DNA from: Lophium mytilinum
Lineage: Eukaryota; Ascomycota; Dothideomycetes; Mytilinidiales; Mytilinidiaceae
NCBI GenBank assembly: GCA_010093605.1
Contig: MU004181.1
Span: 1,116,001 to 1,180,000 of the forward strand
DNA: 64,000 nucleotides
Reading direction: 5' to 3'
Shown here one piece after another: positions 34,053 through 46,147 of this stretch (the first letter of the stretch is position 1; each line of letters begins with the position of its first letter). The translations under genes and the position numbers were made by a program. The notes below the pieces were generated by a model that was given only the letters and a program-made list of their open reading frames with translations, did no database searches and was not told where the DNA came from.

Positions 34053-37000
34053 CTATCTCTTCCCGCCTTTCTTTTTCGCGGCCACGACCTTGAAGGGCGA
34101 AGTATCGACACCCTGCTGCACTTGTTGCGCCTGGCCTCCCTTCTTCGCGACCTCGCTCCAGCCTCCGGCTGCGGACTTGGCCTCTGCGGCGGCAGACTGC
34201 GCGCTAGCATCGACGATACCCTTGTCGGCCAACTTTCTTCGGCGCAGGAACTCCTCAGCGAAGTGGCGGGAGTCGATGGTGTTAGATGCAGAGTGGACGG
34301 CTTCGGTAAGGATTTCAAGCTCGAGCGGGAAAGAGACAAGCTGAGCGACAAAGTCGTCGGCTAAGTAGGACGAGATAGTAGTCAGTATTGAACAAAGCTA
34401 GTGATCGATGAAAAAAAAAATATCGGAGACCTACGATTGATGCCCTTTTCCAAGTCCCCCTTGAGCTCACCCACTGCCCATTTTCTAAACTCTTCCTGTG
34501 CATTGACTTGCCCAGCTAGTTGACCGCCAAGTGTAGCGTTCCTAGTACCAGGAAGCTTCGGCTTTATCACAGGGCTCGAAACTACCCCACTGCTGGTCGA
34601 CCGTACAGCGGCTGGTCCAGTTGGAATAGCAACCATCGGTGCCTTGGCTTTCCCGCTCGCTCCGACGGTCGTCCAGGCGCCATTGCCCGGGGGAGGAGTA
34701 GCCGTTTGCTTACTTGCAAGATCGGCATATCGCTTCCCCGATGAAAGGGTGGGCACACTCGCTCCAAGAGAGATTGTCGCGTTTGCAGCAGCAGCAGCGG
34801 CGGCGGCGCGATGTTTGCGTGCCTCTTCTTCTTTCTGAATCTGCTGAAGGGTCTTTTTACCAGTGCTTGGCTGTCCAGGGGCTTTGCCTGCCAGTGGCTT
34901 GACCCAAGCCGATGGAGTAGAAGCGTTGGGCGTAATAGGCGATGCGCTACTAGCCCACGTTGAGCTGGACGGAAGACCAGGTGCTGGAGGAGGTGCCTGA
35001 GCTTGCGCAAGCAATTCCCTCTCAAGCGCCGCGCGACGGGCAGCAGCCGCAACTTCCTCTTGCTGGGCTGCTTTTCGGGCTTCGGCCTCTTGGATCTCCT
35101 TCAAGGACGGACCCCTCGGCGCCTCCGCAGGTTCTTTAGCCCAAGGGGCGATTGAGGCACTTGGCGTGTCTGCAGACGGAGTTTCGGAGCGAGACCGAGA
35201 CTCCGCGTGAAGTGTATCAGCTACGTTATGCTTCCTCTGTGCAGCAGGAGCTGGAAGTGGCGAGCCCGATTGTGGCGGAGGGAATGGTTGTGGAAGACCG
35301 CTGGTTTCTACTTTAGCCCAGGGTGACTGTGGAGGAGCAGGGGATTGTTTGGAAGAAGCGGCCTTTTGGACCTGTTCCGTAAGTGAAAGGGCCTCGGTGG
35401 ACTTAGCGAGAGGAGCGGTTTCAGCAGTGGGTGAGCTCATCTGAGCGTTCACTGCTTCAGAGCGAAGGGCTTCTGTTCGTTGCTGATGCTGCACTTGCTC
35501 GGCAAATGAGCTCGATGGCTTACCAATGATGCCTTCGGTTGGTGCTTTAGTTGAAGGATGGTCTACATCCGTCTGCAGTCTAAGATCGTGGAACTGCTGT
35601 AGGCGATCCGCGGAGTTCTGGGCTGCCTGTTGCTCGCTTTGGCTGATCCTCTGGAGGGCGTCGTGCTCAGCTTGCTCACGTTGAAGGCGGGCACGATCAT
35701 TGAGCATAGCTGCGACCTGAGCATTTGCGTTAGAATCCGGCTGCTGCTGCCCGAAAGGCACTGGCGCACCACCATAGGGAAGTTGACCGCTGCGGCCGAT
35801 ATTGAGACGTTCCATCATACCAGGAATATCTTCCTCCCTAATATTTCCCAGCACGTCCATCCCAATAGGCCCTAGTCCCGAAGGCGCAGGGCGGAAGGAA
35901 TTGTCAAAAAGTCCGGATACAGTAGGCCCGGGGATTGGGCCTTGAGTTGGTGATGGTTGATATACACCAGGTGATGTAATGCTCCCAAAGCTGGGTTGGC
36001 TGTGGAGACTGTGAGCACTGGAGTGATGATGAAGCTGTTGAGGAAGAATGCCATGAGCGCCGATTCCCATTTGCGCCTGTTTAGCCAGCGCTTGTTGCTG
36101 TACAGCCAAATGCTCCTTTTGTCGAGCCATGAGATACTGTTCCTCTTGTTTGCGCCTCTCCAGCGCATTCTGCTGCTCTGCCGTGAGAGTGGTACCAAAG
36201 CTTGGGAAACTGCTAGCAAATGGCGGCTGAGCCCCAGGTCCGACGGTTGGCGTCGCAGATATGCCTTGACCTGCCCAAGCATTGCCGGCTTGAGTTGAAG
36301 GCGGGCCATGGGGTATACCAATTTGGGGAACGAGGAACGGCTCTCGGGAGTTGCCAATGCGTCGGATGAGCTGAGCCAGTGGTTCGTACTCGGGGTCTTC
36401 ACGCTTCTTGACTAACAGCTCGGGAGAAAAGAACCCAGCTTTATACCAATCGTGCATCTCAAGGCCTGACCAAGGGCCTTGAGTGTTGCCCTGGGGATCT
36501 TGATAGATCCATCGCATCCTGTCGGGCATGACCATGGTCCGCTGTTGCGCAGCAGGTGGCTGATTGGACGCAGGGCTTGTTACACCCTGAGATTGTGTAG
36601 AAGTAGTTGAAGGCTGCGACCGTCCGCCAATAGTTGACAATATGGAGGGTTGCGCAGACCCAGAGGACTGCATCTGACCAAATGGTGTACCGACTGGTTC
36701 AGAAAAACCAATACTTGGATTACGAGCTCCAGGATAATCGTCGAACATACGATTAGCTCGAAATGGACTCTCCGAATCCCTAGTTGGTATACCACTACCA
36801 GGAGCTTGCGTACCAAAAGCATTTCTGCCGTAAGCAGATGGCTGATTGAGTGAGCGACCTTCGGAAGAGCCGTCATCGTTCGAAGACCGATTCTGCTCAC
36901 TTGAGCGTATTTGGTCTTGCATAGCGGCGGGTGGGAAGAGTGCTCCAAGCTTACTGCCTCGTCCCATAGTCGCGGAGCCGCCCAGTCCGGACACAGGGCC

Positions 37001-39209
37001 TTGGCCGAAGAACGAACTGCTTCCGAGGCCCGCGAGGCTAGGAGATTGGAGTTCTCCAACAGATCCAAACATACTATCGAATCCCGCGCCAAAACCACCG
37101 CGCTCCCTAATCGGCGTTCCTATTGACTGCTGTCCTGTAGGCCAAGCGGCTGCGCCACCGAGACCAGGAAGACCACCTAGGCCACTCAAGCTCGGAAAAC
37201 CCCTCGTGGGTCCTGTACTCGAGGTCTGGCTTCGGTCACTCGCAGCAGCTTCGAAGGCGCCCGGAACACGACCTAAATTGCCAAGGCCACCGAATGGGGC
37301 CATTCCCGGTCCAACAGATTGATCAACCTGGAAACTTCCAAGGCCAGGAAACTGGGGGTTTTGGATGTCTGATTCATCGGTATCATCTTCAGTGTCGGTG
37401 CGTTCGTGCTCAGGGCTCTGGTATGGATTGGTATTAGTTGGACTCATCGGCTCGTGACTCGAATCCCCAGCACGATGCTGTGGTGTGTGGTGCGAATAAT
37501 TATCTCGGCCATGAAAGATATCACGAATGCCTGTAGTATCCGATGTCATTCCGAACGCAGAGAAACCGGGGTCGTCACGCGGGTCGCGTCGATTAGGAGT
37601 TCCATAGGTAGGAATGCCTGACTGACGCGGTGGACTGAGGTCCTGGCCTCCACCTAGAGCAGCGCTGCCAGAGCGCAGATCGTCATCGGGAAAGGGATCA
37701 GTGTCGTTACTAGTGGGTCGATTGGAGCGTGCTTCCATCCATGAAGGTGGTGGTCTCGTAGGATCAGCTTCACTAAGCTTCCCCAAGTTACCAAGGGACG
37801 GTTTTTCTCTCGCTGATTTTCCAATATCCTCCGAGCTATCTTTTGCCATCAAGCCTTTGAATCTGCTCTCTCCTCGCATGCTGCCATAGCCAGGCTTCTT
37901 CTCAGTCGTTGCAGGCTGCGTGGAATTCGTACCAATTGCAAAACTGCCAAAGGCACCCATCGGAGAGAATCCTGCACTCTGCGGAGTAGCCGACCAAGGA
38001 GAGGAAGGTCCAGTAATTCCAGCGCTGAAAGGGGCCGTGGTTGTCCGCCGAAGACTGCCGAAGGGATTCGGATTATCAGCCCCCGCCTCGCGCGTCCTAT
38101 CTTTATCACGTTCGTCAGTCCCAGATCCCACATTCGATTCCTTAAAATCAGTTCTCCGTCTGACAAGTGCCGGGGGAGGTGTCACGGTATTGGACTCTTC
38201 GCGAGAGTATCGAGAGTTTCCGGCAGGAGAAGCGGTCGCATTGGAGGGGAAAGGATATGCATCGCCGGTATCGCGACGGCGACCGGTTGGTCGGCTGTTG
38301 GTAGGGGAAGCCAAGCCATACGGTCCTGACGTATTTTGGGACTGGGAGATCGAAGGTTTTCGTAGCGACAGTGCCTCTTTGGGTGTGCCATCCTTATTCG
38401 TGGCCGGAATGGGTGGCTTGAGGGGTGAGTTGACGGAACCCAAGAATAACTATCGAGAGGTCAGCCAAAGCATAAACATAATATTGGCAGGATCACGAAC
38501 CTCTTTTTCGTCTTCGGTCAGGTCCCTCAAGTTCAATGGAACAACACTGCCGTCACGGTCCCAGCAAATATCTACACCAACTTGGCCGTCCTTATTGTGT
38601 TCATCCCTGCGGCCCCAAGTGGCGCTAGATGTTCCATTCGAGATATTTGGCGCCCAATTATTCACGTATAAGTTCGACACGCCATCGCTTAGATCCCCGG
38701 AGTCCTTCTGGTTCTTGAAAAGGTCGATCAGCTGATCCTTCGAGAAATGGCTGTTGGTAGAGCTCCCATTGCGACTAGAGTTCATGTGGGGAGGCACATA
38801 AACCCCTGAATTCGACGACGGCGGGAGTCCATTGCCGTCCCGTGAAGGAGGGGCAGGCGTAGAGCCAGAGAGTGTGGTGGCATGAGATGAGCGACGAAAT
38901 GTTTGCGTGTTACCGTTTGCGCGGCGGGACCTAAGAAAAAATTAGCCGCCATAAACAGTCGCGTGTGATGTTTGGCTCTAGGCGTGGCTGAGCGCATCAT
39001 TGCTTTCGCATACTAGCAACTCTTTGCCAACAACAGCGGGAACTAAGGCGGAAGAACGCGTCTTGAAAATCGAGTGGTGCTTCGAGGTGCATCGAGGTGC
39101 ATTGATGTCTCAGGGTCAAGAGCCAATCTTACCACTCTCCGCCCGATTCTGTGCGCGTAGGGTTCGCGTTACTGGCGGCTGCAGCTGAAGCAAAGGTAGA
39201 GGGGGCCAT
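34053..39209 (-). CDS. GYF-domain protein (Smy2/Syh1-like)
   Basis: Four exons on the minus strand: 39209-39133, 38930-38501, 38449-34435 and 34360-34053, in phase, giving 1609 residues. The start MAPSTFASAAAASNANP is typical of fungal GYF proteins, and the junction reading DEKE-LFLGSVNSPLKPP confirms intron 2. The GYF domain lies near residue 785-850: MRWIYQDPQGNTQGPWSG ... DWYKAGFFSPELLVK, with the expected W-x-Y and GPW/GFF elements. GYF domains bind Pro-rich PPG-phi motifs. The flanks are long, Gln/Ser/Pro-rich and disordered, with an Ala/Glu/Arg coiled-coil stretch near the C-terminus. The final exon encodes a helical, conserved-looking C-terminal segment. Family members act in translational repression and mRNA decay (Eap1/4E-T partners, Smy2) or vesicle traffic; the exact role here is inferred. 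Confidence 0.92.
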
Positions 39210-40760
39210 GTCTGTGGTCGAGGTTGGCTGGCGAGTGGCGGGTATGCTGGCCAGGAGGGAAAGGATGCGAGTGACCGAGTCGGGGTCGGTGGCGGCACAG
39301 CTTGTTGTGATAAGGCTGGTAGTATAATTATCTGGTGCAAAGACAGCTGACAGTATATGATACACGTGAGACGAATGTGCGTGTGGTGAAGGAGTGGGTG
39401 GGGATACGAAGATCGATTTCACGATGGAGGGAGAAGAAGGTGTGGAGTTGAAAGCTTTCTGCATTTTTGGACCAGTGGTAACGAGTCACGTGATCATCAA
39501 CGTCTTGTCTAGCCCCATACTGCCACGCATCCTCCTCTCTTCTTTCCCGTCACATTTTCTGCAAATACTGATCTATCACATCCTCAATGGGCCACGTCTC
39601 ATCTCCATTATGTACATTCAGCGCCCGAAACATGGCGAACAGGCTCAAATTAGATATCACACCAATCTCGCCCTAAGGAACTCCACTTGGCCTTGCGCCT
39701 GTCCACGGTTCCGCCTTCAACGCGTCACGGACCCGGCCCTTGAAATACTCGACACGACTGGCATCTTACCCAACACTTTAGGCCCGCTTTGAATAACGAC
39801 TGCAGGCAAGCAAACTTGCGTTCTGCCGACGCCATTACATTTTAAGCTGCTCCTTGTTCGGTTCGTATGGCTTATCTACCGGCACGGTACCCACCCTTCC
39901 CCATGGGGAGGTTTTTTTAGACTTCCATGGGGCTTGGCCTCTTGAGGTGTCCTGGTTTCCTCAATACTTCTAGATGTAAGCAGTGCCTGCCTGCTTTCGT
40001 CCTCTATGCTCGTGCGTTTTGCAGAGCGCTCGATGTTGAGTTTCACAGCATCCTCTCGTAGCCTCCCTTCCCTATCCTTGCTTTTACTAGTTTGCTACCT
40101 TTCTGCAAAGCTTTTCGTTTTGACGTGTCAAGTTTGCGCCAAACTTGGCGCCTATCATCTCCTGAGACGTTGATTGATCGGTGCATCACTTTCCGAAGGC
40201 TTGGAACTATTGGCTACATCATGCGCTTTACCGTCTGCCTCTACCGTCTGCCTCCCGCAAAACTTTTTTGTTCAGCCTATCTCTCCTTGTGACCTTCTGT
40301 TCGGCGAGGAAATGATCTTCTGAGTCTACAGATCTCATTCGAGCCCGAAAGGATGCGAGCACCTATGAAGTCAGCGAGAAATTAGCACTTGCTATAAAGA
40401 CAGCAATACCCAGCGCTCGCGCTCATGCAACTTCCTTTGAGTGTAACAGCGATACCCACAGGCGCCTGCAATTATCTCCTCATCAAACTTGCGTGTTTGC
40501 TGCTCCAGTCGTCCACGTGAGGACTGTAATCACCAAGCGAACCCTTCTCTAACAATCATCCACCTCCAAACTCCGCAAAACCGGATCTTTTCCGGAATTC
40601 ACTTCATAGCTGGGTTTAGAAAGCCGGAAGTTTCTTGCCTGAGCAGTCTTGCTCAAGAACTCAATTCGCAAAAGAACTCTTCTTATCTGAAGCCAGCCAA
40701 TCTAACCTCACTCGATTTCTTCAGAGTTGAATTCGTATTCGACTCAAGTGCCACTTCTGA
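39210..40760. other. Divergent intergenic region, GYF / Gly-rich gene
   Basis: No gene is seen in 1.55 kb. It holds TCACGTGA at about 39487 and an 11-base direct duplication near 39082-39102 (inside the GYF first intron's neighbourhood). The long C/T-rich part before 40761 is probably the leader of the Gly-rich gene. Confidence 0.5.
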
Positions 40761-41597
40761 ATGCCACATCACCGCAAACTTGTTCCTGGTAGAGACCACC
40801 CCGCTCCAGAACATTACACCCCCCGATCCATGCTCCCTTCCTTCTGGGGAGGACGTCGCTCTGGGATGCATAGGACAGGCCGCGGGCACGGGCACAGCTA
40901 CGAGGGCTACGAAAGTGGTGGAGAGAACGCTCGAATGAATCGGCAAAGACAGCTATACAGCGGCATGCGTGGCCATCGACGTTCTGGAGGTTTTCCGATG
41001 TACAAGGGGTACGAATCCCCTTATAGTAGTTGGGGACAAGGAGGAGTAGGAGGACTGGGAGCGCCTTTCCGCGGCGCCCCTTACAACGGAGGTTATAGGC
41101 CCCACCCTTCCCCATATCTAAGAAACCAATTCGGGATGCGACCTCAATCTGCACCCTGGGGTCCCCGTCCAGGCATATTCAATCGCCAGTTTGGCCACCA
41201 CGCTGTACGCACTCCTTACAGTCAACAACCCTTCGCGCGTGGCATGGGCGGTGGCATGGGCGGTGGCTTTCGACTGGGTGGCTATGGTGGCATGGGTGGT
41301 TTTCCTGCAATGCCCAGACGACGGCCGACACAAATGCGAAGGGCTCGAAGCTACATGGAAGATGATGACGACCTTGACGGCCTGGGCGACGACAGCAGCC
41401 ACCTGGGTACGTTCAGCAGTTACGACCGCTACGGGTCCAGTCACCCAACCTCTACTTGGGATGGAGACACATCAGATTTTGAAGAAGACGAGGGCTATTC
41501 CGATGACGAGGACGAAGACTATTTTGACGAGTCAGGATCTTCCTTTGGTGGTCGCCGCAACCACTTCAGTGGATTCGGTCGTCATGGCTTTCAATGA
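40761..41597 (+). CDS. Gly/Arg/Tyr-rich low-complexity protein
   Basis: A single frame of 278 residues from the ATG at 40761; an alternative start at 40830 (MLPSFWGGRRSG) would remove 23 residues and may be the true one. The first 200 residues are rich in Gly, Arg, Tyr, Pro and Met, with GMGGGMGGG-type repeats and RG dipeptides. The last 70 are strongly acidic (YMEDDDDLDGLGDD, then DFEEDEGYSDDEDEDYFDE) and end in Gly/Arg/His. This bipolar composition resembles prion-like or RNA-binding disordered proteins, but no folded domain is present. There is no signal peptide. Function is unknown. Confidence 0.65.
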   Translation: MPHHRKLVPGRDHPAPEHYTPRSMLPSFWGGRRSGMHRTGRGHGHSYEGYESGGENARMNRQRQLYSGMRGHRRSGGFPMYKGYESPYSSWGQGGVGGLGAPFRGAPYNGGYRPHPSPYLRNQFGMRPQSAPWGPRPGIFNRQFGHHAVRTPYSQQPFARGMGGGMGGGFRLGGYGGMGGFPAMPRRRPTQMRRARSYMEDDDDLDGLGDDSSHLGTFSSYDRYGSSHPTSTWDGDTSDFEEDEGYSDDEDEDYFDESGSSFGGRRNHFSGFGRHGFQ

Positions 41598-42296
41598 CCC
41601 TTTCTTGTCTCTCCTTATTTCTTGTATTGTCGGATCAGTCTTCATCGCTTTGCTGCTGTCATTACCTGTTTTCCTGGTGCCTGAAGCGGTAGTTGGACAT
41701 TCACAGGTTCACCTATTACCTTTCTTCCTTGTCAATACTAGATTTCCCAAACACGATCGCTACAATGTACGCGTCTCCTGATGAACCCTGTGTCTGATTC
41801 CATTTTAATATTTCCACTTTTCCACTTCACTCTTGTCTTTCGTTCTAGCTCTTGTTTGACTTTCGGATGAACGGAAATACCTTGTCTTGATTCTCGAAGT
41901 TGTCTCTACTCTCGTGCCTCCCAGGAATGCACTCTCCTTCAATCCTTCAAACGACGGCCATCTTCTTTGCCGCGGCTCCCCCTTCGTTTCCCCAACCGAT
42001 CCTATTTCTTCAGACTTGCCCTGTTTGTCACGTCATCAGTATCATTCTAGGCATGACGAGAGACAAATGACCAACCGCACTTCTTCATCTAGGATACAGT
42101 TTGCGCAATCATATCTGAGATTCACTTTGAAGCATGACTTTTCTTTGCAATCTGCTCAGTGATCTTTATATGATGCCCCAATCCATCTTTGTCCCTCCAT
42201 CTTCAGCTGTCGGAATCTTTTCGCTTCCCAGTGCCACACATATCCAGACCCAGACATCCATACTTACATACGAGAAAAGTGTGCTCTCCCAGCCAA
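41598..42296. other. Intergenic, C/T-rich
   Basis: No gene is seen. It likely covers the 3' end of the Gly-rich gene and the leader of the small Cys/His-rich gene, both on the + strand. Confidence 0.45.
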
Positions 42297-42518
42297 ATGT
42301 GTGTCGTCATCTTTTACCGCCACCAGTGCGGCCATCATGAGCACGTCAAGCGCATCTGTCGCCCGACTTACGTGGACGACTCAGACCGGTGTCCGCAGCG
42401 ATGGGAGAAGACTATCGAACCGCCCCGCTGTATCGAATGCATGAAGCAGCAAGGCTTAGGGTTGGAGGCAGAGATCTGGAGCAGCTTTGGCGCAAGTAGA
42501 AGCAGCGGCGGGTCATGA
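42297..42518 (+). CDS. 73-residue Cys/His-rich protein
   Basis: A short frame starting ATGTGTGTCGTC and encoding 73 residues. The order C2, H9, C11, H13, H14, H16, C21, then C33 (RCPQRW) and a CxxC pair (PPRCIECMK) is suggestive of metal binding. The N-terminal pattern YRHQCGHHEHVKRIC is like small fungal proteins of unknown function that share a (Y)xxxCGH opening. There is no signal peptide. The regular Cys/His spacing in so short a frame supports a real gene, though length alone does not. Confidence 0.55.
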   Translation: MCVVIFYRHQCGHHEHVKRICRPTYVDDSDRCPQRWEKTIEPPRCIECMKQQGLGLEAEIWSSFGASRSSGGS

Positions 42519-42804
42519 AATGCGGGAGTACTAGGGCAGAATTGTTTGCGGCGTTCGACAATACACGTACGGTTGTAGAAGTTAATGTGATTTATTCAGG
42601 CTAAGCAAACCCGATCCCAATTCGCACAATCGCTTGACCCTGGAGGGCTGTTCGCAAACGCAGGGAATCTCAGATTGACCATACCCACCCAAGAGCTGAG
42701 ATGTAGAAACGACTAACGGGATGAAAGCAGAAGAATGAACCTGAAAAGTAGGACTGATTGTGATGACCCTTCTATTACCGACGTCCTGGATTCACCGCCC
42801 GCGC

Positions 42805-43766
42805 CTATTTCTTCGGGGGGTATTTCTGGAAGAGATATCTGGAAAACAAATTAGCCCAAACCTCGTAATGTGACAGTTTGCCATTGTACGATCAATAGCA
42901 ATCGCAAACTTACTGGCTGACGTAGTAGTCCGCCACACCAAACAGCCCAACAACACCGGCAAAGATACCGCCCACTTTCCACGAGAACTCGCCGGCAGTG
43001 TACTTCTTGTAGATACCCACGCCCAACGCTGTCGCTACCGCAGCGCTGACGACCAGGTTGCCAATGACGACGGGATTGTCCGAGTTCTGGCGGAACTTGT
43101 GTGCAGCGCGGCCTCCCTTGGCCTTTGCAGCCGCCTTTGCGTCCTTCGCCTTCTGGGCCGCCTTTGCAGCTTCTTCCTTCGTCTTCCGCTCAGCGGCTTC
43201 GGCTTCGTGCTCGATCCGGTCCTTTTGTGTCTCCGTCTTGATCTCTTGCGATTCGAAGTCGGATGGGACGGACGAGATGTGTGGGCTGTCAACGTCGACA
43301 AGCGAAGATACGCTGTCGTCGGTGTGGACAACTTCGGGGACGGCTGGTGCGCGACTGTTAAGCGTCAGGACTGGCTTTGGAAGTATATAGCAACAGCGTA
43401 ATCCGCCAGAAAGGGCTGGTGCTCGACAGTTTCATGTCGCTTGTCTCGCTTTGATCACAGATGCTGAGGCGAGGATGAGCACAGAAGTTCTGTCTTCTTT
43501 CCCATGCTCGTTTTTATCCTCGTTTCCATGATATTTGGGGTATTTGGGGTATTTTGACGGTATTGCAAATTTGTTCGGTGCTATCACGGCTCGCGACAAA
43601 TGTCGTTGGAATGCTGTCATACAACAAAGGATATGGTGATAAGGCAATGAAAACGAACTCACGCCTACGAAGAGTCAGTATAGCTTCACGGGGCACATCT
43701 GGACGGGGAACAAACTTCTTCAGGAGACTGCTTCGGGCCGCTGGCGGCTGCGTCTGCGTAGGACAT
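42805..43766 (-). CDS. OM14-like mitochondrial outer membrane protein
   Basis: On the minus strand the core exon 43354-42914 and last exon 42838-42805 are clear. The start at 43766 reads MSYADAAASGPKQSPEE and stops being readable after 17 codons (43716). Joining to exon 43354 needs two extra bases. One solution is a 2-base exon (GC, 43664-43663) between intron 43715-43665 and intron 43662-43355; the other is one long intron from a weak GTGAAG donor after eight more codons. With the first, the protein is 175 residues. It has an acidic N-terminus, an Ala/Lys coiled segment and two C-terminal membrane helices (VVIGNLVVSAAVATALGVGIY; IFAGVVGLFGVADYYV) ending KYPPKK. This matches the fungal OM14 C-terminal family; yeast Om14 is an outer-membrane receptor for ribosomes. 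Confidence 0.75.
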
Positions 43767-44522
43767 GATAGCGGTGTGGAGGGAGCTTTGAAGAAGAACG
43801 TGGAGCGTGCAGGAAGCGAGTAGCAGAGGGTGACTAGCTGAGGACTGCAGGGGACGAGGAATTAAATGGAACTAGAAGAGCAGACGAAGAGAAAAGAGTC
43901 GTGCAGTCGTGTGATGGTGTCGACGTGGTTGGTGTCGGAAGAAACAGGCTCACATGTTCCTGGTCGTGGGACTAGAGCCGAAGTCGTCGCAGCTTTCTAG
44001 TGGCCGTGATGTCATGCCCGTGCGCTATGGTGAAAAGGCTCGACGCTTTGACATTCAGAGTCCATTAAACACAAAGTCGCGGAGCATTCTGGATTTTGGA
44101 TAACATACCAGAGGACCTCAAGCAGTGTCAAGCAAGCGCACACAAACACAAAAAGAGCGCGTCCCTCACATGTAGGAGGTCTAGCGTCAGAACGGTGTAG
44201 CGGATTATTGAATTGCCATTCCCTATGCATCAGTCTATTATTCCACCTGAAACAGCCCGTGAAACCCCGACGATGTGATATCAAGCGGCTGTTTTACGCG
44301 TTGCTACAGTCGAAACCTATACTTTTCCCAGAGAAGGGGAAGGTTCCCTTTTCTTCACCACTCATGCTGCTAAAACCTAGGGACATGCAAAAGTTTGATT
44401 GCTATTGTACATTTCAGAGTCGTCTCATCCCTCTCGAAGTTGAGTTTCGCTTTGAAGGGAGAACTCCTATGCCATCTTACGCTGGTTGTTGATATAGTAC
44501 AAGCTCACTGCTCTCCGCCGCA
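43767..44522. other. Intergenic, no gene seen
   Basis: This lies between two minus-strand mitochondrial protein genes. It probably contains the promoter of the OM14-like gene and the 3' end of MIA40. No repeat or motif stands out. Confidence 0.45.
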
Positions 44523-45396
44523 TTACGACTTCTTTTCTTCATTATCCGACTGCGTGTCATGCCACGCTCGAGGGACCAGTTCATTAGCCTCGCTTACAGG
44601 CTCCTCCTTCTTAACCTTATCCGCAGCAGCCTTGATCTCATCTCGTTTTGCTAGCACTTCGTCCGTCAAACTCGATTCGATGTGTGCTTGGGGGACGGCC
44701 TCGGTATCGCTTTCTGGGTTTTCTGAGGTTGGAGGTGTCGCATCGTCTGGTGAGGCAACGTCTAGGCCGGCCTCCGACTCCTCCTCTTCCAGTTCAGCGC
44801 CGTATATATCGGGATGTGCTCGGAAGCAATCTTGCATGCCCCTAAAGAAACAAGTCAGTGTTGAACCATGCCGGTTCTAGAGCATGTGCCGACTTACTTG
44901 AACTTGTCAATGCAATCCATGCCCTTCGGCTCGTCTGTCGAGAATACAAAGCAGCTGAATGCTGCCTTGAACTGTTCTCCACAAGGTCCGTCGGCCATGC
45001 CTCCCAGGCACGGGCAATCCCAATTAATCTCGCCAGTCTCCGGATTGAAAGCGCCTTGTTGATCTGCCTCCTCTTCGAGCTCCCCTAGTCCCTGCTCCCC
45101 CTCCTTTTCCACGGGTATGGGTTCTACAACGGTATCTATTGGTGATAGTTAGCTACCATTATCGCCACCGGGCGCATCTCCACTATCTTACAAGCCGGCT
45201 CCTCCGCAAACACACTGCTTGTGTTATAATAGTATACAGCTCCCGCCGCGAGACCCCATCGCGCTGCTGCGCTCTTCCAGCTCCTGGACTTCTGGCTCGG
45301 GGGAGCGGTGCTGATGAATCGTCGTGTAGGGCTGGCGCGAGAGAGGGAGCGGAACGCGCTAGGGCGCGCAATTAATCGTGAGGTAGGACGGAACAT
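44523..45396 (-). CDS. MIA40: Mia40, mitochondrial intermembrane-space oxidoreductase
   Basis: Three exons on the minus strand: 45396-45192, 45135-44898 and 44841-44523, in phase, 253 residues. The N-terminus is an Arg/Ser-rich presequence followed by one hydrophobic helix ([10 protein letters not shown]), as in inner-membrane-anchored fungal Mia40. The catalytic core has the redox CPC pair at Cys109/Cys111 and the twin CX9C helices Cys120-Cys130 and Cys143-Cys153, with the conserved [14 protein letters not shown] segment. The C-terminal 100 residues are acidic and low-complexity. Mia40 oxidises and traps small Cys-motif proteins as they enter the intermembrane space, with Erv1 as electron acceptor. 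All catalytic Cys are present. Confidence 0.97.
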
Positions 45397-46147
45397 TATG
45401 GGGAATTGGACAACAAGAAGGAGATGAAAAAGAATGTAGAGTGGCCGTTGATGTCGTTGTCGAATGATGGCCGGCCAGTTTGGTCCGTGATTTCTAATTA
45501 GACCCGGCCAGTTTAACGATCTCCGACCGCGATTTCTTTGCGCCTGAGCCTGAGGCTAGCAGAGCTAGCAGTCTACGTATTTGTGATCTCACTTCAAGAC
45601 TCTTAGATTTTGAACATACAACCGCTTCGGGCTTATGTACACTTGCACGGCATAATTTAGAGGTCCCGTGGTACATGATCAGGAAACGAAGAAAGACAGG
45701 TTTGAAGAGCTTGATAATTCCTAGCCAACCTCAGACGAAGTCACGCTAGACTGCCACTTTATGTAAAGGGAGCTTAGCTAGGGCATTCACCTTTATCTAA
45801 AAGATTCACCCTTCACGTCTAGCTTGCTAGTCATGGGCTCACAGTTACGATTTTGACATTCAAAGACGAGTTTAGAATGCCCCTGATCTCCAATTCGGTA
45901 GCATTTCGAATTCTGGGTCTGATTTCAGGCCTCATCATCTACGACGCTTTCGCCAGCAAAAGAGGGTTGCATTTCAAGATCCCAATTCAAGGAATGAATA
46001 GCCCTGGGATGGACTTTTGAATTATTCTATGAACTTCTGCTTCTGTATTCAATTCCAAAGCAACGTTACGACCTCAAACGTGCAGTCGACAGTGTACGAT
46101 ATACTATGGGCATGATATCTCTATGAAGCCTCTAGCACATTACTTCC
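45397..46147. other. Intergenic, no gene seen
   Basis: About 750 bases without coding character. The first 100 bases next to 45396 should hold the MIA40 promoter. Confidence 0.45.

Noticed and set aside
34090-34364. Short + strand frames around 34.1-34.4 kb
   Set aside because: They are antisense to the last exon of the GYF-domain gene, whose phase and C-terminus fit well.
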